Under the pieces are notes generated by a model. That model searched no databases. It had not been told where the DNA came from and saw nothing but the letters and a program-made list of their open reading frames with translations. From NCBI GenBank assembly GCA_046154185.1, contig JBJXGE010000021.1, forward strand, positions 80,352-144,351: 64,000 bases of DNA, read 5' to 3'. Of this stretch, positions 16,437-25,092 are shown piece after piece. Positions within the stretch are counted from its first letter, which is position 1; every line of letters begins with the position of its first letter. Source of the stretch: JBJXGE01 sp046154185. GTDB lineage: Bacteria; Planctomycetota; UBA8108; UBA1146; JAJFFE01. The translations under genes were made by a program, and so were the position numbers.

Positions 16437-17597
16437 ATGAAAGTCGCCAAAAAATCGTACTTCAGCCGCGCACGCGGCTGGATGACGGCGCTCGTCGCCA
16501 GTGCATTGAGTCAACTCGCGCTCCTATTAGAGGGCACGCCGACGCCGAATGCGCTCAACCGCCGCCCACTCGAAGTCGGGCCGGAGACGACGCACTACCG
16601 ATTTCTCATCGCGGGTCATGTTCGTGGTCGAGGTAATCAGGATGAAGCGCCGCTACCGGCCGCGACATTCCTCAGTCAGATCCCGCGCCTAGACACTCTC
16701 AAGCTCAACTTTGTCGTGCTGCTCGGCGATTGCTTTTGGCGAACGGAGGAGCCTTACCTCGCGAATTTTCGCGCGCAGGTGCTCGACCGCGTGCCGGCAC
16801 CGATCTTCAACGCGCCTGGCAACCACGACCTCACGGACCGGCAGCGTTATGCGACGGAGTTTGGCGCTACGCATTCCTGGTTTCGCGTCGGGAGCGAATT
16901 GTTCATACTGCTCGACACCGAAGAACGCGATTACTTGATCACCGGCGCGCAACTAGAGATGTTGAAGAGTGCGTGCGACTTTGCCACGCGCGAGCCCGGG
17001 ATCAGCAATGTGCTGATTTTTTCACATAAGCTTATTTGGAGTTTTGCGAATCCGTTTTACGCCGTGATGCTCTCGCACGGCCACGGCTTTCCACCGCCGG
17101 CGCAGCGCGATTATTTCGAGCGCGAGATTCGACCGCTCATCGAAGCGACGGCGCGCACGCGACATGTCTACTGGTTTGCGGGCGACACCGGCAGTATGCC
17201 GGGAACCATCCCAGTGCTTTGCCAACGCGATCCGAATGCGGATATCACCTTCATCGCGACTGGACTCGGCGACCTGTCGAGCGACGCATGGATCTTCGCG
17301 GACATCGAGCACGGTAGGATCGGACTCACGTTGGAATCGATGACGGGTGCGGAGTTGGAGCCGCTCGAAAACTATGACGTGGGCTACTGGCAAAGACGAT
17401 TCAACATCGATCCGCTCGCGTCGAATGAGTCGTGGGCCGGAACCATCACGCTTGCGGTCGCGTCCGTCGTCGTGGCGCTGGGTGTGCTCCATTTGCGAGG
17501 TCGGCAGCGACGGCGAGCGGGTAACGGAGGCGGCAACCGCTATCGCTTCCAAGATGAATCAGAAGTCGGTCGCAGAACCGGCGTACCAGGGTTGTAG
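16437..17597 (+). CDS. Membrane-anchored metallophosphoesterase-like protein
   Basis: A 386-residue protein of the calcineurin-like phosphoesterase fold. Visible metal-site motifs are LGDCFW near 97-101, APGNHD near 126-131, a later His in FSHKLIW and the GDTGS stretch near residue 245. The first motif, normally DxH, reads LIAGHVRG: the His is kept but the Asp is missing, so the metal site may be incomplete. A hydrophobic N-terminal stretch (residues 15-31) may be a signal or anchor, and a C-terminal segment (TITLAVASVVVALGVLHL) followed by Arg residues is a clear membrane anchor. The ATG at 16437 was chosen because AGAGG precedes it; 12 more codons are open upstream. It follows anmK by 48 bases. 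Confidence 0.75.
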   Translation: MKVAKKSYFSRARGWMTALVASALSQLALLLEGTPTPNALNRRPLEVGPETTHYRFLIAGHVRGRGNQDEAPLPAATFLSQIPRLDTLKLNFVVLLGDCFWRTEEPYLANFRAQVLDRVPAPIFNAPGNHDLTDRQRYATEFGATHSWFRVGSELFILLDTEERDYLITGAQLEMLKSACDFATREPGISNVLIFSHKLIWSFANPFYAVMLSHGHGFPPPAQRDYFEREIRPLIEATARTRHVYWFAGDTGSMPGTIPVLCQRDPNADITFIATGLGDLSSDAWIFADIEHGRIGLTLESMTGAELEPLENYDVGYWQRRFNIDPLASNESWAGTITLAVASVVVALGVLHLRGRQRRRAGNGGGNRYRFQDESEVGRRTGVPGL

Positions 17598-17620
17598 AGC
17601 GCGCCACATTTCGCCTTCGA

Positions 17621-18850
17621 TCAGGGCGACTTCTTCTTGAGGTCGGACTCGAATTGCTTCCGCACTTTCTCGACCTTCGGCAACGCCACCGCCCGCACAT
17701 AACCCTGCTGCGGGTTCGTGCACACGTAGTTTTGGTGGTAGTTTTCGGCGGGGAAGAACTCCTTGAGCGGCTCGAGCGTCGTCACGATCGGCGATTTCAG
17801 CGACTTCGCGGCGGTTAGGCCATCGAGAAATTCCTGCGCGAGTTTCCGCTCCGACTCCGATGCGTAGAAAATCGCCGAGCGGTACTGGGTTCCCGAATCG
17901 TTGCCCTGCCGGTTGAGCGTCGTCGGGTCGTGCGTCGCGAAGTGCACCTGCAGTAGTTTGCCGTACGAGATCTGCGCCGGATCGTAAATGATCTGCACCG
18001 CTTCGGCGTGGCCCGTGCGACCGCTGCAAACAGCGTCGTAGTTCGCCGTCTCGCGCGTCCCGCCGGCGTAGCCTGACACAGCATCCACGACGCCCGCGAG
18101 TTCTTCAAAGACCGCTTCGACACACCAAAAGCACCCGCCCGCGAAAACCGCGGTTGCGCGCTCCGGCCGCGCGACCGCGAGCGGATCGGCGAGCGATTTC
18201 AATTCGTCGCGGTCCGTAAACGTCAACGACTCCGAGTTGAGGCAATAGCGCAGTCCAGTCGGCCGCGGTCCATCGTCGAACACGTGTCCCAAGTGCGCGT
18301 CGCAGCGCGCGCACAAAATTTCGGTACGCCGCATCCCGTGACTCACGTCCGAGTGTTCGGCGACGTTCTCGGCGGCAATCGCTTGAAAGAAGCTCGGCCA
18401 GCCGGTGCCTGAATTAAACTTGCTCGCGGACGCAAAAAGCGGCAGCGCGCAACACACGCACGCGTAGACGCCTTCCTTCTTGTTGTCGAGCAACGTGCCG
18501 CAAAACGGACGCTCCGTGCCTTTGCCGCGGGTGATCTGATATTGCTCGGGCGTGAGTTGCTCACGCCACGCGGCCTCCGATTTACTGATTTTCGCCGTGG
18601 GAAACGGCCCGACCAGACGACCGTTGGCATCGTAAACGCGAACACGAACACTCATGGCTGGATCCTTGCCGGTAGACGGCTTCTCACCGGACGCACTGCT
18701 CAGCAGCGGTGCGTCCTGCATTGCAGAGACACTCTCCGCGACGCCGCGCTCGGAACTGTCCGTCGTCTCCGATTGACCGGCCGAGCAGCCGACGACGACG
18801 ACTAACAGTGCGACCAGCATACAATTCACACGGCACTTCACACAGGACAT
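17621..18850 (-). CDS. msrBA: MsrB-MsrA fusion lipoprotein (methionine sulfoxide reductase)
   Basis: A 409-residue protein with both methionine sulfoxide reductase domains. The N-terminus is a lipoprotein signal with lipobox VVGC (Cys22), followed by a linker of about 60 residues. The MsrB domain (about 88-214) reduces the R epimer; it has the zinc Cys pairs CVCC (131/134) and CARC (180/183) and the catalytic Cys203 in RYCLNSES. The MsrA domain (about 233-395) reduces the S epimer; the catalytic Cys240 is in GGCFWC, with GYAGG following. The order is the reverse of the common MsrA-MsrB fusion, and no thioredoxin domain is attached. It probably repairs oxidised envelope proteins. It faces the metallophosphoesterase gene tail to tail with 23 bases between. 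Confidence 0.93.
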   Translation of the reverse strand: MSCVKCRVNCMLVALLVVVVGCSAGQSETTDSSERGVAESVSAMQDAPLLSSASGEKPSTGKDPAMSVRVRVYDANGRLVGPFPTAKISKSEAAWREQLTPEQYQITRGKGTERPFCGTLLDNKKEGVYACVCCALPLFASASKFNSGTGWPSFFQAIAAENVAEHSDVSHGMRRTEILCARCDAHLGHVFDDGPRPTGLRYCLNSESLTFTDRDELKSLADPLAVARPERATAVFAGGCFWCVEAVFEELAGVVDAVSGYAGGTRETANYDAVCSGRTGHAEAVQIIYDPAQISYGKLLQVHFATHDPTTLNRQGNDSGTQYRSAIFYASESERKLAQEFLDGLTAAKSLKSPIVTTLEPLKEFFPAENYHQNYVCTNPQQGYVRAVALPKVEKVRKQFESDLKKKSP

Positions 18851-19040
18851 GGGGCTCCAGTTCAGGTTCTTGTCTGCCACCAAGAGCTACGCGCTCGGGC
18901 GGAAACTGGAATGTGTTTCTCGACGGGGCCGACATCCTCCAGCCCCACCGTCCATCGCGCGTCCGGCGACATCAACGATGGCTCAGCCGATTTGTTCCCG
19001 CGACGTCCCTGGCGATGGCGAAAAAGTGTAGAGTCTCGGC

Positions 19041-19856
19041 GTGAAAAAGAAACTGCCAGCGGCGGTGCGGCGGGCCGGGACCACGGCGCATTACCGCGAT
19101 GCCGCCTATTACGACTTCATTTATAGAGCGCGGCGCTCGGACGTGCGATTTTACGTGCAGTTGGCGAAAACTCTGCAGGCCAAGTCGGTGCTCGAACTCG
19201 GCGCGGGGAGCGGTCGCGTCGCCGTGGAAATTGCGCGTGCCGGCTACCCGATCGTGGCCGTCGAACCAGTCGCGGAGATGCTGCGAGCGGCGCGCGCAAA
19301 AATCGCCGCGCTCCCCACCGCGGCGAGCGCACAGATTCAATTGCACCGCGGCGACCTGCGACGACTGCGACTGGGTCGCCGCTTTCCACTCGTCATTGCG
19401 CCCTTCAATGTTTTCATGCACCTCTACACAGCGAGCGAGTTTGACGCTGCGTTGCAGACTGTGCGCCGCCATCTCGCGCGCGGCGGCCTGTTCGCATTCG
19501 ACGTGCGAATGCCGCAGGTCGAAGAACTTGCGCTCGACCCGACCCGGCTCTATCCGGGGCGCTCGTTCCTGCACCCGACCGATGGCGTGCGTTATAAATT
19601 TCGCCAACGGTTCGCTTACGATCCGGTCTCGCAATTACAACTCATCACGATGGTCTACGAGTCCGCGCACGACGTCGCGCGTTCCTACGTCACGCCGCTC
19701 CTCCATCGCCAATTCTTCCCGGCCGAACTCGTCGAGCTACTCGACTCGAACGGCTTCGAAGTCGTCCATCGCTGGGGCGACTTCGCGCGCGCGCCCCTCA
19801 CGCCGACAAGCGAGTCGCAGTTGATCGTCGCGCGACCGCGGCGTCCTCGCGCCTGA
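19041..19856 (+). CDS. Class I SAM-dependent methyltransferase
   Basis: A 271-residue methyltransferase. Motif I is VLELGAGSGRVAVEIA, strand 2 ends in VAVEPVAEML and motif IV is FPLVIAPFNVFMHL, which together give a clear SAM-binding fold. The C-terminal part resembles small-molecule methyltransferases but gives no substrate. The start is GTG; the ribosome site is weak. The gene is divergent from the msrBA gene with 190 bases between. It is followed by a repeat-rich gap. Confidence 0.85.
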   Translation: MKKKLPAAVRRAGTTAHYRDAAYYDFIYRARRSDVRFYVQLAKTLQAKSVLELGAGSGRVAVEIARAGYPIVAVEPVAEMLRAARAKIAALPTAASAQIQLHRGDLRRLRLGRRFPLVIAPFNVFMHLYTASEFDAALQTVRRHLARGGLFAFDVRMPQVEELALDPTRLYPGRSFLHPTDGVRYKFRQRFAYDPVSQLQLITMVYESAHDVARSYVTPLLHRQFFPAELVELLDSNGFEVVHRWGDFARAPLTPTSESQLIVARPRRPRA

Positions 19857-19948
19857 ACCCAAGCGTCATGTCGATCGAATTCATTGCGGCTCTGCCGGCG
19901 CGCAAACTCTGCCGGCCCTTCAGGCCGGAATCATCTTCTTCATCGTTT

Positions 19949-20057
19949 CCCGGGGTAGGCCGCAGGGCCGGCCAACCCGCCATCCCCCGGGGTAGGGCCG
20001 CAGGGCCGGCCAACCCGCCATCACCCGGGGTAGGCCGCAGGGCCGGCCAACCCCGGG
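19949..20057. repeat. Three direct copies of a 37-38 base palindromic repeat
   Basis: Units start at 19949, 19986 and 20024. Each reads CCCGGGGTAGG(G)CCGCAGGG then CCGGCCAACCC, an imperfect palindrome. The third copy is the most symmetrical and ends in CCCCGGG. There are no unique spacers of CRISPR type. The same palindrome, in slightly altered form, recurs at 32501-32534 and 33286-33318. The gap 19857-20352 also holds a small hairpin at 20211-20234 and the terminator at 20277-20316; no gene is seen in it. Confidence 0.85.
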
Positions 20058-20210
20058 CTTTGCTCCGTCGGACCCTTCAGGTCCTCTCAGATGCGGACGG
20101 AGCGAATCCGTACTCGCATGTTGGAATCGGCGCGCCGTGGATCGCACGACGACACGACTCCTCGAGAAACTCCATCGCCCCCGCGCCGGAGGCGCGAACG
20201 TGTGGGGTGA

Positions 20211-20234
20211 GCCTTTTCGGGTCCTCCCGAAAAG
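20211..20234. other. Perfect 10-base stem, 4-base loop hairpin
   Basis: CCTTTTCGGG, loop TCCT, CCCGAAAAGG. There is no adjoining T run. It may be a weak terminator for the methyltransferase transcript or another repeat fragment. Confidence 0.5.
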
Positions 20235-20276
20235 GCGAGGGGTTCTGCGGACAGCACCCCTAGAAAATGCACCAAT

Positions 20277-20316
20277 AAAAAGATCGAGGCAGTCCGCGCG
20301 AACGGACTGCCTCGAT
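20277..20316 (-). terminator. Rho-independent terminator of the large secreted-protein gene
   Basis: A perfect 14-base stem (ATCGAGGCAGTCCG and its complement) with a six-base loop is followed, in the minus-strand sense, by C and then five T. It lies 36 bases after the stop codon of the minus-strand gene and is a textbook intrinsic terminator. Confidence 0.9.
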
Positions 20317-20352
20317 TTCGCAATTACCCAGTCTTGATCAGTAGCTCAAGAC

Positions 20353-23300
20353 TTACGGGCAACTCGGCGTGAGGCAAGTCAACACATCGGCCGTACCGTC
20401 GCTGCCGCAGCCCGGGAACGGAGTGGGCGGTGGCGGCGAACCCGGCACGAACAACGCGCTCAGGCCGTACACTGCATCGGCGATGTTCACGACGCCGTCG
20501 TCGTTGATATCGGCAGAGTCTTGGCAGCTCGGTGGCGGCGAACCTGGCACGAACAACGCGGACAGTAGGAAAACTGCGTCCGCGATGTTGAACACCAAGT
20601 CTCTGTTGACGTCGCCACGACGGAACTGGCCAACCGGCGGTCCGCTAGAGCAAGGCATCGCGGCCAGAATCGCCGCGAGCAGCGCGTCCTGGTCGCCGCC
20701 GTAACCGCCGAATTCCCACGACTGGTTCCACACCGCGCCGGCTGGGTCGGCGGCCGCGTAGTAGACACCGGTGACGTAGAACTCGTCGTTGTCCTGCCAA
20801 ATGTCGCCCGCGGTCGGACCAAACTCGTCGGCCGCCGACGACGACAACTGATCGGTCCAGTCGTTGCCCCCTTGCGCCTGGTTGTAGGTGCTATCGAGGC
20901 CCGCGCAGAGCGCGACATCGAAGTCGAAACCGGTCATGCCGGTGAACGTGTCGCCCCCGTCGGCAGCGAAGCCCACACCGTCCGCGTTGTAGAACGCGCC
21001 GGCCCCACCTTGGAAGCCCCAGAGGTCGCCGCTCTCGATGTAGAGGCAGCCACCGCCCGCGATGAAGTCGCGCAGGTATTGGCCTTCCGCGGCGGTCACG
21101 AAGTGATCCGCCGGGAAAGTACCGATCATGGCGAAGAGGACCGTGCCGTCATCCGCGCACGGAATATCGGCCAGGTTCGCAACGGTGGCGAACGTCTCGC
21201 CGGCACTCGTGAGCGCGGTCTGCAGCGCCGCCACGCTGTCGACTAGGTCGACACCCTCGGCAGCCCACACGACGATCGGCAACGAACCGGTCGAAACGAC
21301 CGTCAAGCTGCAGCTGACGGTGAACGCTGACGTGCCGCACGGCGGACCGCAGTTACCGGTCACGGAGAATGTATGCGGACCGTCGGGCGCGGTCGTGTCG
21401 GTGTACGTGGTGAGACCACCACCGATCGTCGCGATCGTCACGCCATCACGACGGATCGTGATGTTCGTGTAAGCACTCAAGTTGTTCCACGTCATCGTGA
21501 CGTCGCCATTGGCGCAGTTGAGCACGCAGTCGAGATTGACTGTCGGCAGGCAGCACGGCGGCGGACCGCCGCAACCCACCACCATGTTGGCGACCAACTC
21601 AGCCCACTCGCCTGGGCAACCCAGTTGGACTGCGCCAGCACCGTTCGAGTACATGACCGCAAAGTCCGATCGATACGCGTGGGCGATCTCGCCGTCCGCG
21701 TAAGTGCCATCGACGATGCCAGTGCCTTGAGTCACCAAGAAATCGCGGAACGTGCAGTCGTAGTTCGTGATCGAGTTCGGGATCGTGTGAATACACGTCA
21801 CGCCGTCCCCGACGTACGGACTCATCGAGAAGTGGTTGTTACCCGCGGGCGAAACGACCGGGCAGTACGCGTCGGTCATGATGTTGCCCGAGAGGAAGTT
21901 TCCGGACGTGAAGGTGCAGAATGCACCCAAAATCACTCGACCACCCGCATCGACATACGTCGCGAGGTTGTCACCCATCAGCACGTTGTCATCGTAGGCG
22001 AAGTTTGCCCAGGTGTAGACAACGTCGTAGGCCAGCATCAACGAAACATCGGGCGTACCGGTGGAGGCGTCGAAGAAATCGACTGGACCACCGGTCAGGG
22101 CCATGATCGCAGCGCGGTATGCTGGGTCATCGGCTTCCGACGGACAGTACAGGACCGAGGGCCCGAGGAAGCAATGGTTGATGAAGCAATTGGCACCAGG
22201 GGCTGGGCCAAACGGGCAGATCCCGCGCACCGTGTAGTTGTACGACATGGCGGGAGGAACCGCGACGTCCGTGTAGGAGTTCGAACCACCCGGCAGAGTC
22301 GCGATCAGAACCGCATCGCGCTCGATTTCGACCGAGGTGTAAGTCGACCCGTTGGTCCAGCTCAGCGCGATGTTGTTATTCGTGCAGTTCGAGACACAGG
22401 TCACACCGGTCACGTCTGGACAAGGACAATGGTTAATGTTGCAAATGATCGCAAACGCCGGACCCGCGGCGCAAATGCCGCGCACGCGGTACTGATAATC
22501 AATACCGCCGCCGGGGACCGCGAGGTCCGTGTAGCTCGTCGCCGTGCCGGCCAGAGTCGCAATCAGCACCGCGTCGCGCTCGACTTGAATCGAGGTGTAG
22601 ATCGCGCCGTTCGTCCAAGCAAGTGCGATGTTCTGGTTCGTGCAGTTCACGGTGGTGCAAGTCAAACCCGTCACCGCCGGACAGAGCACAGGGCCGGCAC
22701 CGCATTGGACAATGTTCGCGACCAACTCCGCCCACTGACCAGGGCCCAAAACTGGCGCCCCGCCGTTGCCGTTCGAGTAGACAACTTTCAAGTCCGGGCG
22801 GAATGCGTGGGCGATCTCGCCGTCCGTGTACGAGCCGTCTTGGATGCCCCCACCTTGCAACACGAGGAAGTCGCGGTAGATCGCGTCGTACGCCGTAATT
22901 GGAAACGGGGTCGTGTGAATGCACTCGACGCCGTCACCAACGTACGGACTAAACGCGAAGTGGTTGTTTCCCAATGGAGAAACGACCGGACAGTACGCCG
23001 GGGTCATGATCTGACCCGCCAAGGAGTTTCCGCCCGTAAACGTGCAGAACGCGCCAAGGATCACTTGGCCGCCGCCATCGACATAGTCCGCGAGGTTGTC
23101 GCCGTACGTGACGGCATCCGCGAACGCGAAGTTCGCCCAAACGAGCACCGCGGAGTACATGTTCAGCGTCGCGAGATCCGGCGTCGCGGCGGTCGCATTG
23201 AAATAGTCGACCGTCGCGCCGCCCGCCGCCGCCGAAATCGCGGCGCGGTACGCCGGGTCATCGCCTTCAGACGGAGCGTAGAGAATGTTGCCGGACCCGG

Positions 23301-23469
23301 GTCCGAAAGGTCCGGAACCCGTTCCGACCGTCAACACATTCGGGGAAAGATCGAGTGGCCGTATCCCGGTCGCGTTTGTCTTCGCCATCTTCGGCACGTT
23401 TTGGCCGAATGCGACGGCAGAAAACGCGACGAAAATGAATGCCAGGAACACTACTGAGACTCGAGACAT
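20353..23469 (-). CDS. Large modular secreted protein with dockerin-like C-terminus
   Basis: A 1038-residue exported protein. A signal peptide covers about residues 1-22 (cleavage near AFG-QN). Two homologous alpha/beta modules (about 62-256 and 438-632) begin LYAPSEGDDPAYRAAI and LYCPSEADDPAYRAAI and contain ILGAFCTF; they look like a glutaminase-type or ThuA-like flavodoxin fold. Three Fn3-like domains (262-345, 351-430, 640-720) carry a WTNG..YTS...ERD pattern. A third alpha/beta module spans 730-940. The tail (949-1038) is a dockerin-like EF-hand pair, RGDVNRDLVFNIAD and DINDDGVVNIAD, ending in SCP. GGAGGTAGC precedes the ATG. Many Cys residues suggest disulfides, so it is extracytoplasmic. 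Catalytic residues could not be assigned and the function is unknown; a surface adhesin or polymer-binding protein is possible. Confidence 0.87.
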   Translation of the reverse strand: MSRVSVVFLAFIFVAFSAVAFGQNVPKMAKTNATGIRPLDLSPNVLTVGTGSGPFGPGSGNILYAPSEGDDPAYRAAISAAAGGATVDYFNATAATPDLATLNMYSAVLVWANFAFADAVTYGDNLADYVDGGGQVILGAFCTFTGGNSLAGQIMTPAYCPVVSPLGNNHFAFSPYVGDGVECIHTTPFPITAYDAIYRDFLVLQGGGIQDGSYTDGEIAHAFRPDLKVVYSNGNGGAPVLGPGQWAELVANIVQCGAGPVLCPAVTGLTCTTVNCTNQNIALAWTNGAIYTSIQVERDAVLIATLAGTATSYTDLAVPGGGIDYQYRVRGICAAGPAFAIICNINHCPCPDVTGVTCVSNCTNNNIALSWTNGSTYTSVEIERDAVLIATLPGGSNSYTDVAVPPAMSYNYTVRGICPFGPAPGANCFINHCFLGPSVLYCPSEADDPAYRAAIMALTGGPVDFFDASTGTPDVSLMLAYDVVYTWANFAYDDNVLMGDNLATYVDAGGRVILGAFCTFTSGNFLSGNIMTDAYCPVVSPAGNNHFSMSPYVGDGVTCIHTIPNSITNYDCTFRDFLVTQGTGIVDGTYADGEIAHAYRSDFAVMYSNGAGAVQLGCPGEWAELVANMVVGCGGPPPCCLPTVNLDCVLNCANGDVTMTWNNLSAYTNITIRRDGVTIATIGGGLTTYTDTTAPDGPHTFSVTGNCGPPCGTSAFTVSCSLTVVSTGSLPIVVWAAEGVDLVDSVAALQTALTSAGETFATVANLADIPCADDGTVLFAMIGTFPADHFVTAAEGQYLRDFIAGGGCLYIESGDLWGFQGGAGAFYNADGVGFAADGGDTFTGMTGFDFDVALCAGLDSTYNQAQGGNDWTDQLSSSAADEFGPTAGDIWQDNDEFYVTGVYYAAADPAGAVWNQSWEFGGYGGDQDALLAAILAAMPCSSGPPVGQFRRGDVNRDLVFNIADAVFLLSALFVPGSPPPSCQDSADINDDGVVNIADAVYGLSALFVPGSPPPPTPFPGCGSDGTADVLTCLTPSCP

Positions 23470-24035
23470 GCTACCTCCGACTTCTGTCCTCCAACCGTCC
23501 AAATTCACCAGGCTAAAGGTTGCTCGTTCGGCCTACACGATAGGCCGCAATGCGCTTGGTGAATTCCCACGCGGGCGTGATCGCTGGACGGCTAACAAAA
23601 CTGCTGCTGCTACACGCGGGAGTCTCCCCCGCGACGGCGGAGACCCCGTTACCCGATCCCGACACAACCACTTTGAAAACCGCCGTGTTCTGTCGACGTG
23701 TCAGCGGAATGACGCGTCAACAATCCGACCGCGATTTTCAGGCCAGGATTCCTCAACCGTCCGAGAGATGATTGCCCACGATCAGGCGATAGGTTCGGGG
23801 TTGGAGCGGGTTCTGTCAACCATCCATACTTGGAATTCTTGACCGGTCGTCTAGCGTCGTTACGGGATCAGGGTTTCAGGAGTTCTGCGACTTGCGCGTG
23901 GCGCGACTCGAGCGGGTCGCGTGCGGAGAATTCGTGCGGAGACTCGGGAATCCGAACCCCGATTGGGCCTTCGCGCCGTCGTCGTTAATATCGTCGCTCG
24001 CCGATTGCGATCCCACGCCCTCGCTCGGAGCACCC
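23470..24035. other. Intergenic gap with promoter regions, no gene seen
   Basis: This gap separates the divergent secreted-protein gene and exporter gene and must hold both promoters. One imperfect hairpin (GCGGGAGTCTCCCCCGC near 23617-23633) looks like a relic of a palindromic repeat. No convincing open frame or RNA gene was found, although a plus-strand frame joined to the exporter starts at a TTG at 23892. Confidence 0.5.
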
Positions 24036-24962
24036 TTGCACGCCTCGACCGCCCACATTCCACCGTCGCGCATCCGTATCATCGCCGCGTTCGCCAGCAT
24101 CTATGTGCTCTGGGGGAGCACGTATCTTGCGATTCGATTCGGCGTCGAGACCATCCCGCCGATGCTGATGGCGGGCGCTCGGCACTTCATCGCGGGCGTC
24201 TTACTCTACGCATGGACGCGCTCACGCGGCGCGCCGCGGCCGACCCGCGCGCACTGGCGCTCGGCGACACTCGTCGGTGCGCTGCTCCTCGCCGGTGGCA
24301 ACGGCGGCGTGACGTGGGCGGTGCAACACGTGCCGTCGGGGCTCGCGTCGGTGGTCATTGCGACTGTGCCGCTTTGGATGGTGTTCCTCGACTGGGTGCG
24401 ACCGCGCGGTGTGCGACCACGCGGCGCCACCATCGTCGGGCTCGCGCTCGGGCTCGTCGGAATCGTGTTGCTCGTCGATCGCGATGATCGCAACAAACTC
24501 GCCGTCGATGCGAGTCTCGATGTCATCGGCGCCGGCACACTCGTCTTGGCGGCGCTCTCCTGGGCAATCGGCTCCCTCTATTCGCGTCATGCGCGGCTCC
24601 CGTCAATGTTGTTGCATTCGGCGGCGATGCAAATGCTCACTGGCGGCGCGGTCCTTGCGGCATTGGGTTGCGCGCTCGGCGAACCGGCGCGGCTCCAACT
24701 CGCCGATGTCTCGCTGCGTTCCTTCCTCGGCTTCGGCTACTTGGTGATCTTCGGTTCGGTCGTCGGTTTCACATCGTATGTCTGGCTCTTGCGTGTGTGC
24801 CCTGCATCGACGGTGGCAACCTACGCCTATGTGAATCCCGTGGTCGCGCTCTTCCTCGGTTGGGCGTTTGCGAGCGAGCAGTTGGCGCCGCGAACTCTCG
24901 TTGCAGCCAGCACGATCGTCGTCGCGGTCGCGGTCGTCATCCGTTATCGAGAAGCCAAATGA
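24036..24962 (+). CDS. EamA-family drug/metabolite exporter, YedA-like
   Basis: A 308-residue inner-membrane transporter with ten predicted helices in two EamA repeats. The start ASIYVLWGSTYLAIRFGVET followed by PPMLMAGARHF matches YedA closely. The second repeat has WAIGSLYSRHARLP and ends with TYAYVNPVVALFLGW and the helix VVAVAVVIRYREAK. The substrate is unknown; the family exports amino acids or drugs. A TTG start at 24036 was chosen because it gives the usual family length; the frame stays open upstream to a TTG at 23892, but that part is not conserved in character. The gene stands alone. Confidence 0.85.
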   Translation: MHASTAHIPPSRIRIIAAFASIYVLWGSTYLAIRFGVETIPPMLMAGARHFIAGVLLYAWTRSRGAPRPTRAHWRSATLVGALLLAGGNGGVTWAVQHVPSGLASVVIATVPLWMVFLDWVRPRGVRPRGATIVGLALGLVGIVLLVDRDDRNKLAVDASLDVIGAGTLVLAALSWAIGSLYSRHARLPSMLLHSAAMQMLTGGAVLAALGCALGEPARLQLADVSLRSFLGFGYLVIFGSVVGFTSYVWLLRVCPASTVATYAYVNPVVALFLGWAFASEQLAPRTLVAASTIVVAVAVVIRYREAK

Positions 24963-25092
24963 ATTCTTGTCCGCTCGCGCGCGGCGATTTCGTTCCTGAG
25001 AGATAGACCGATCCCGCTCGCGCCCGCGACCACCGATGTGGCCGACCGGACGCCGGCAAAAAGATCCGACGATCTCCTGGAGGAACGAACCG

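Noticed and set aside
19949..20057. Possible CRISPR array (three 37-38 base repeats)
   Set aside because: The copies follow directly without spacers, are palindromic and have no Cas genes nearby.
21373..23457. A 694-codon plus-strand frame opposite the large secreted protein
   Set aside because: It is very rich in Arg, Val and Asp and mirrors the codon pattern of the secreted protein on the other strand, which has a signal peptide, repeats and a terminator.
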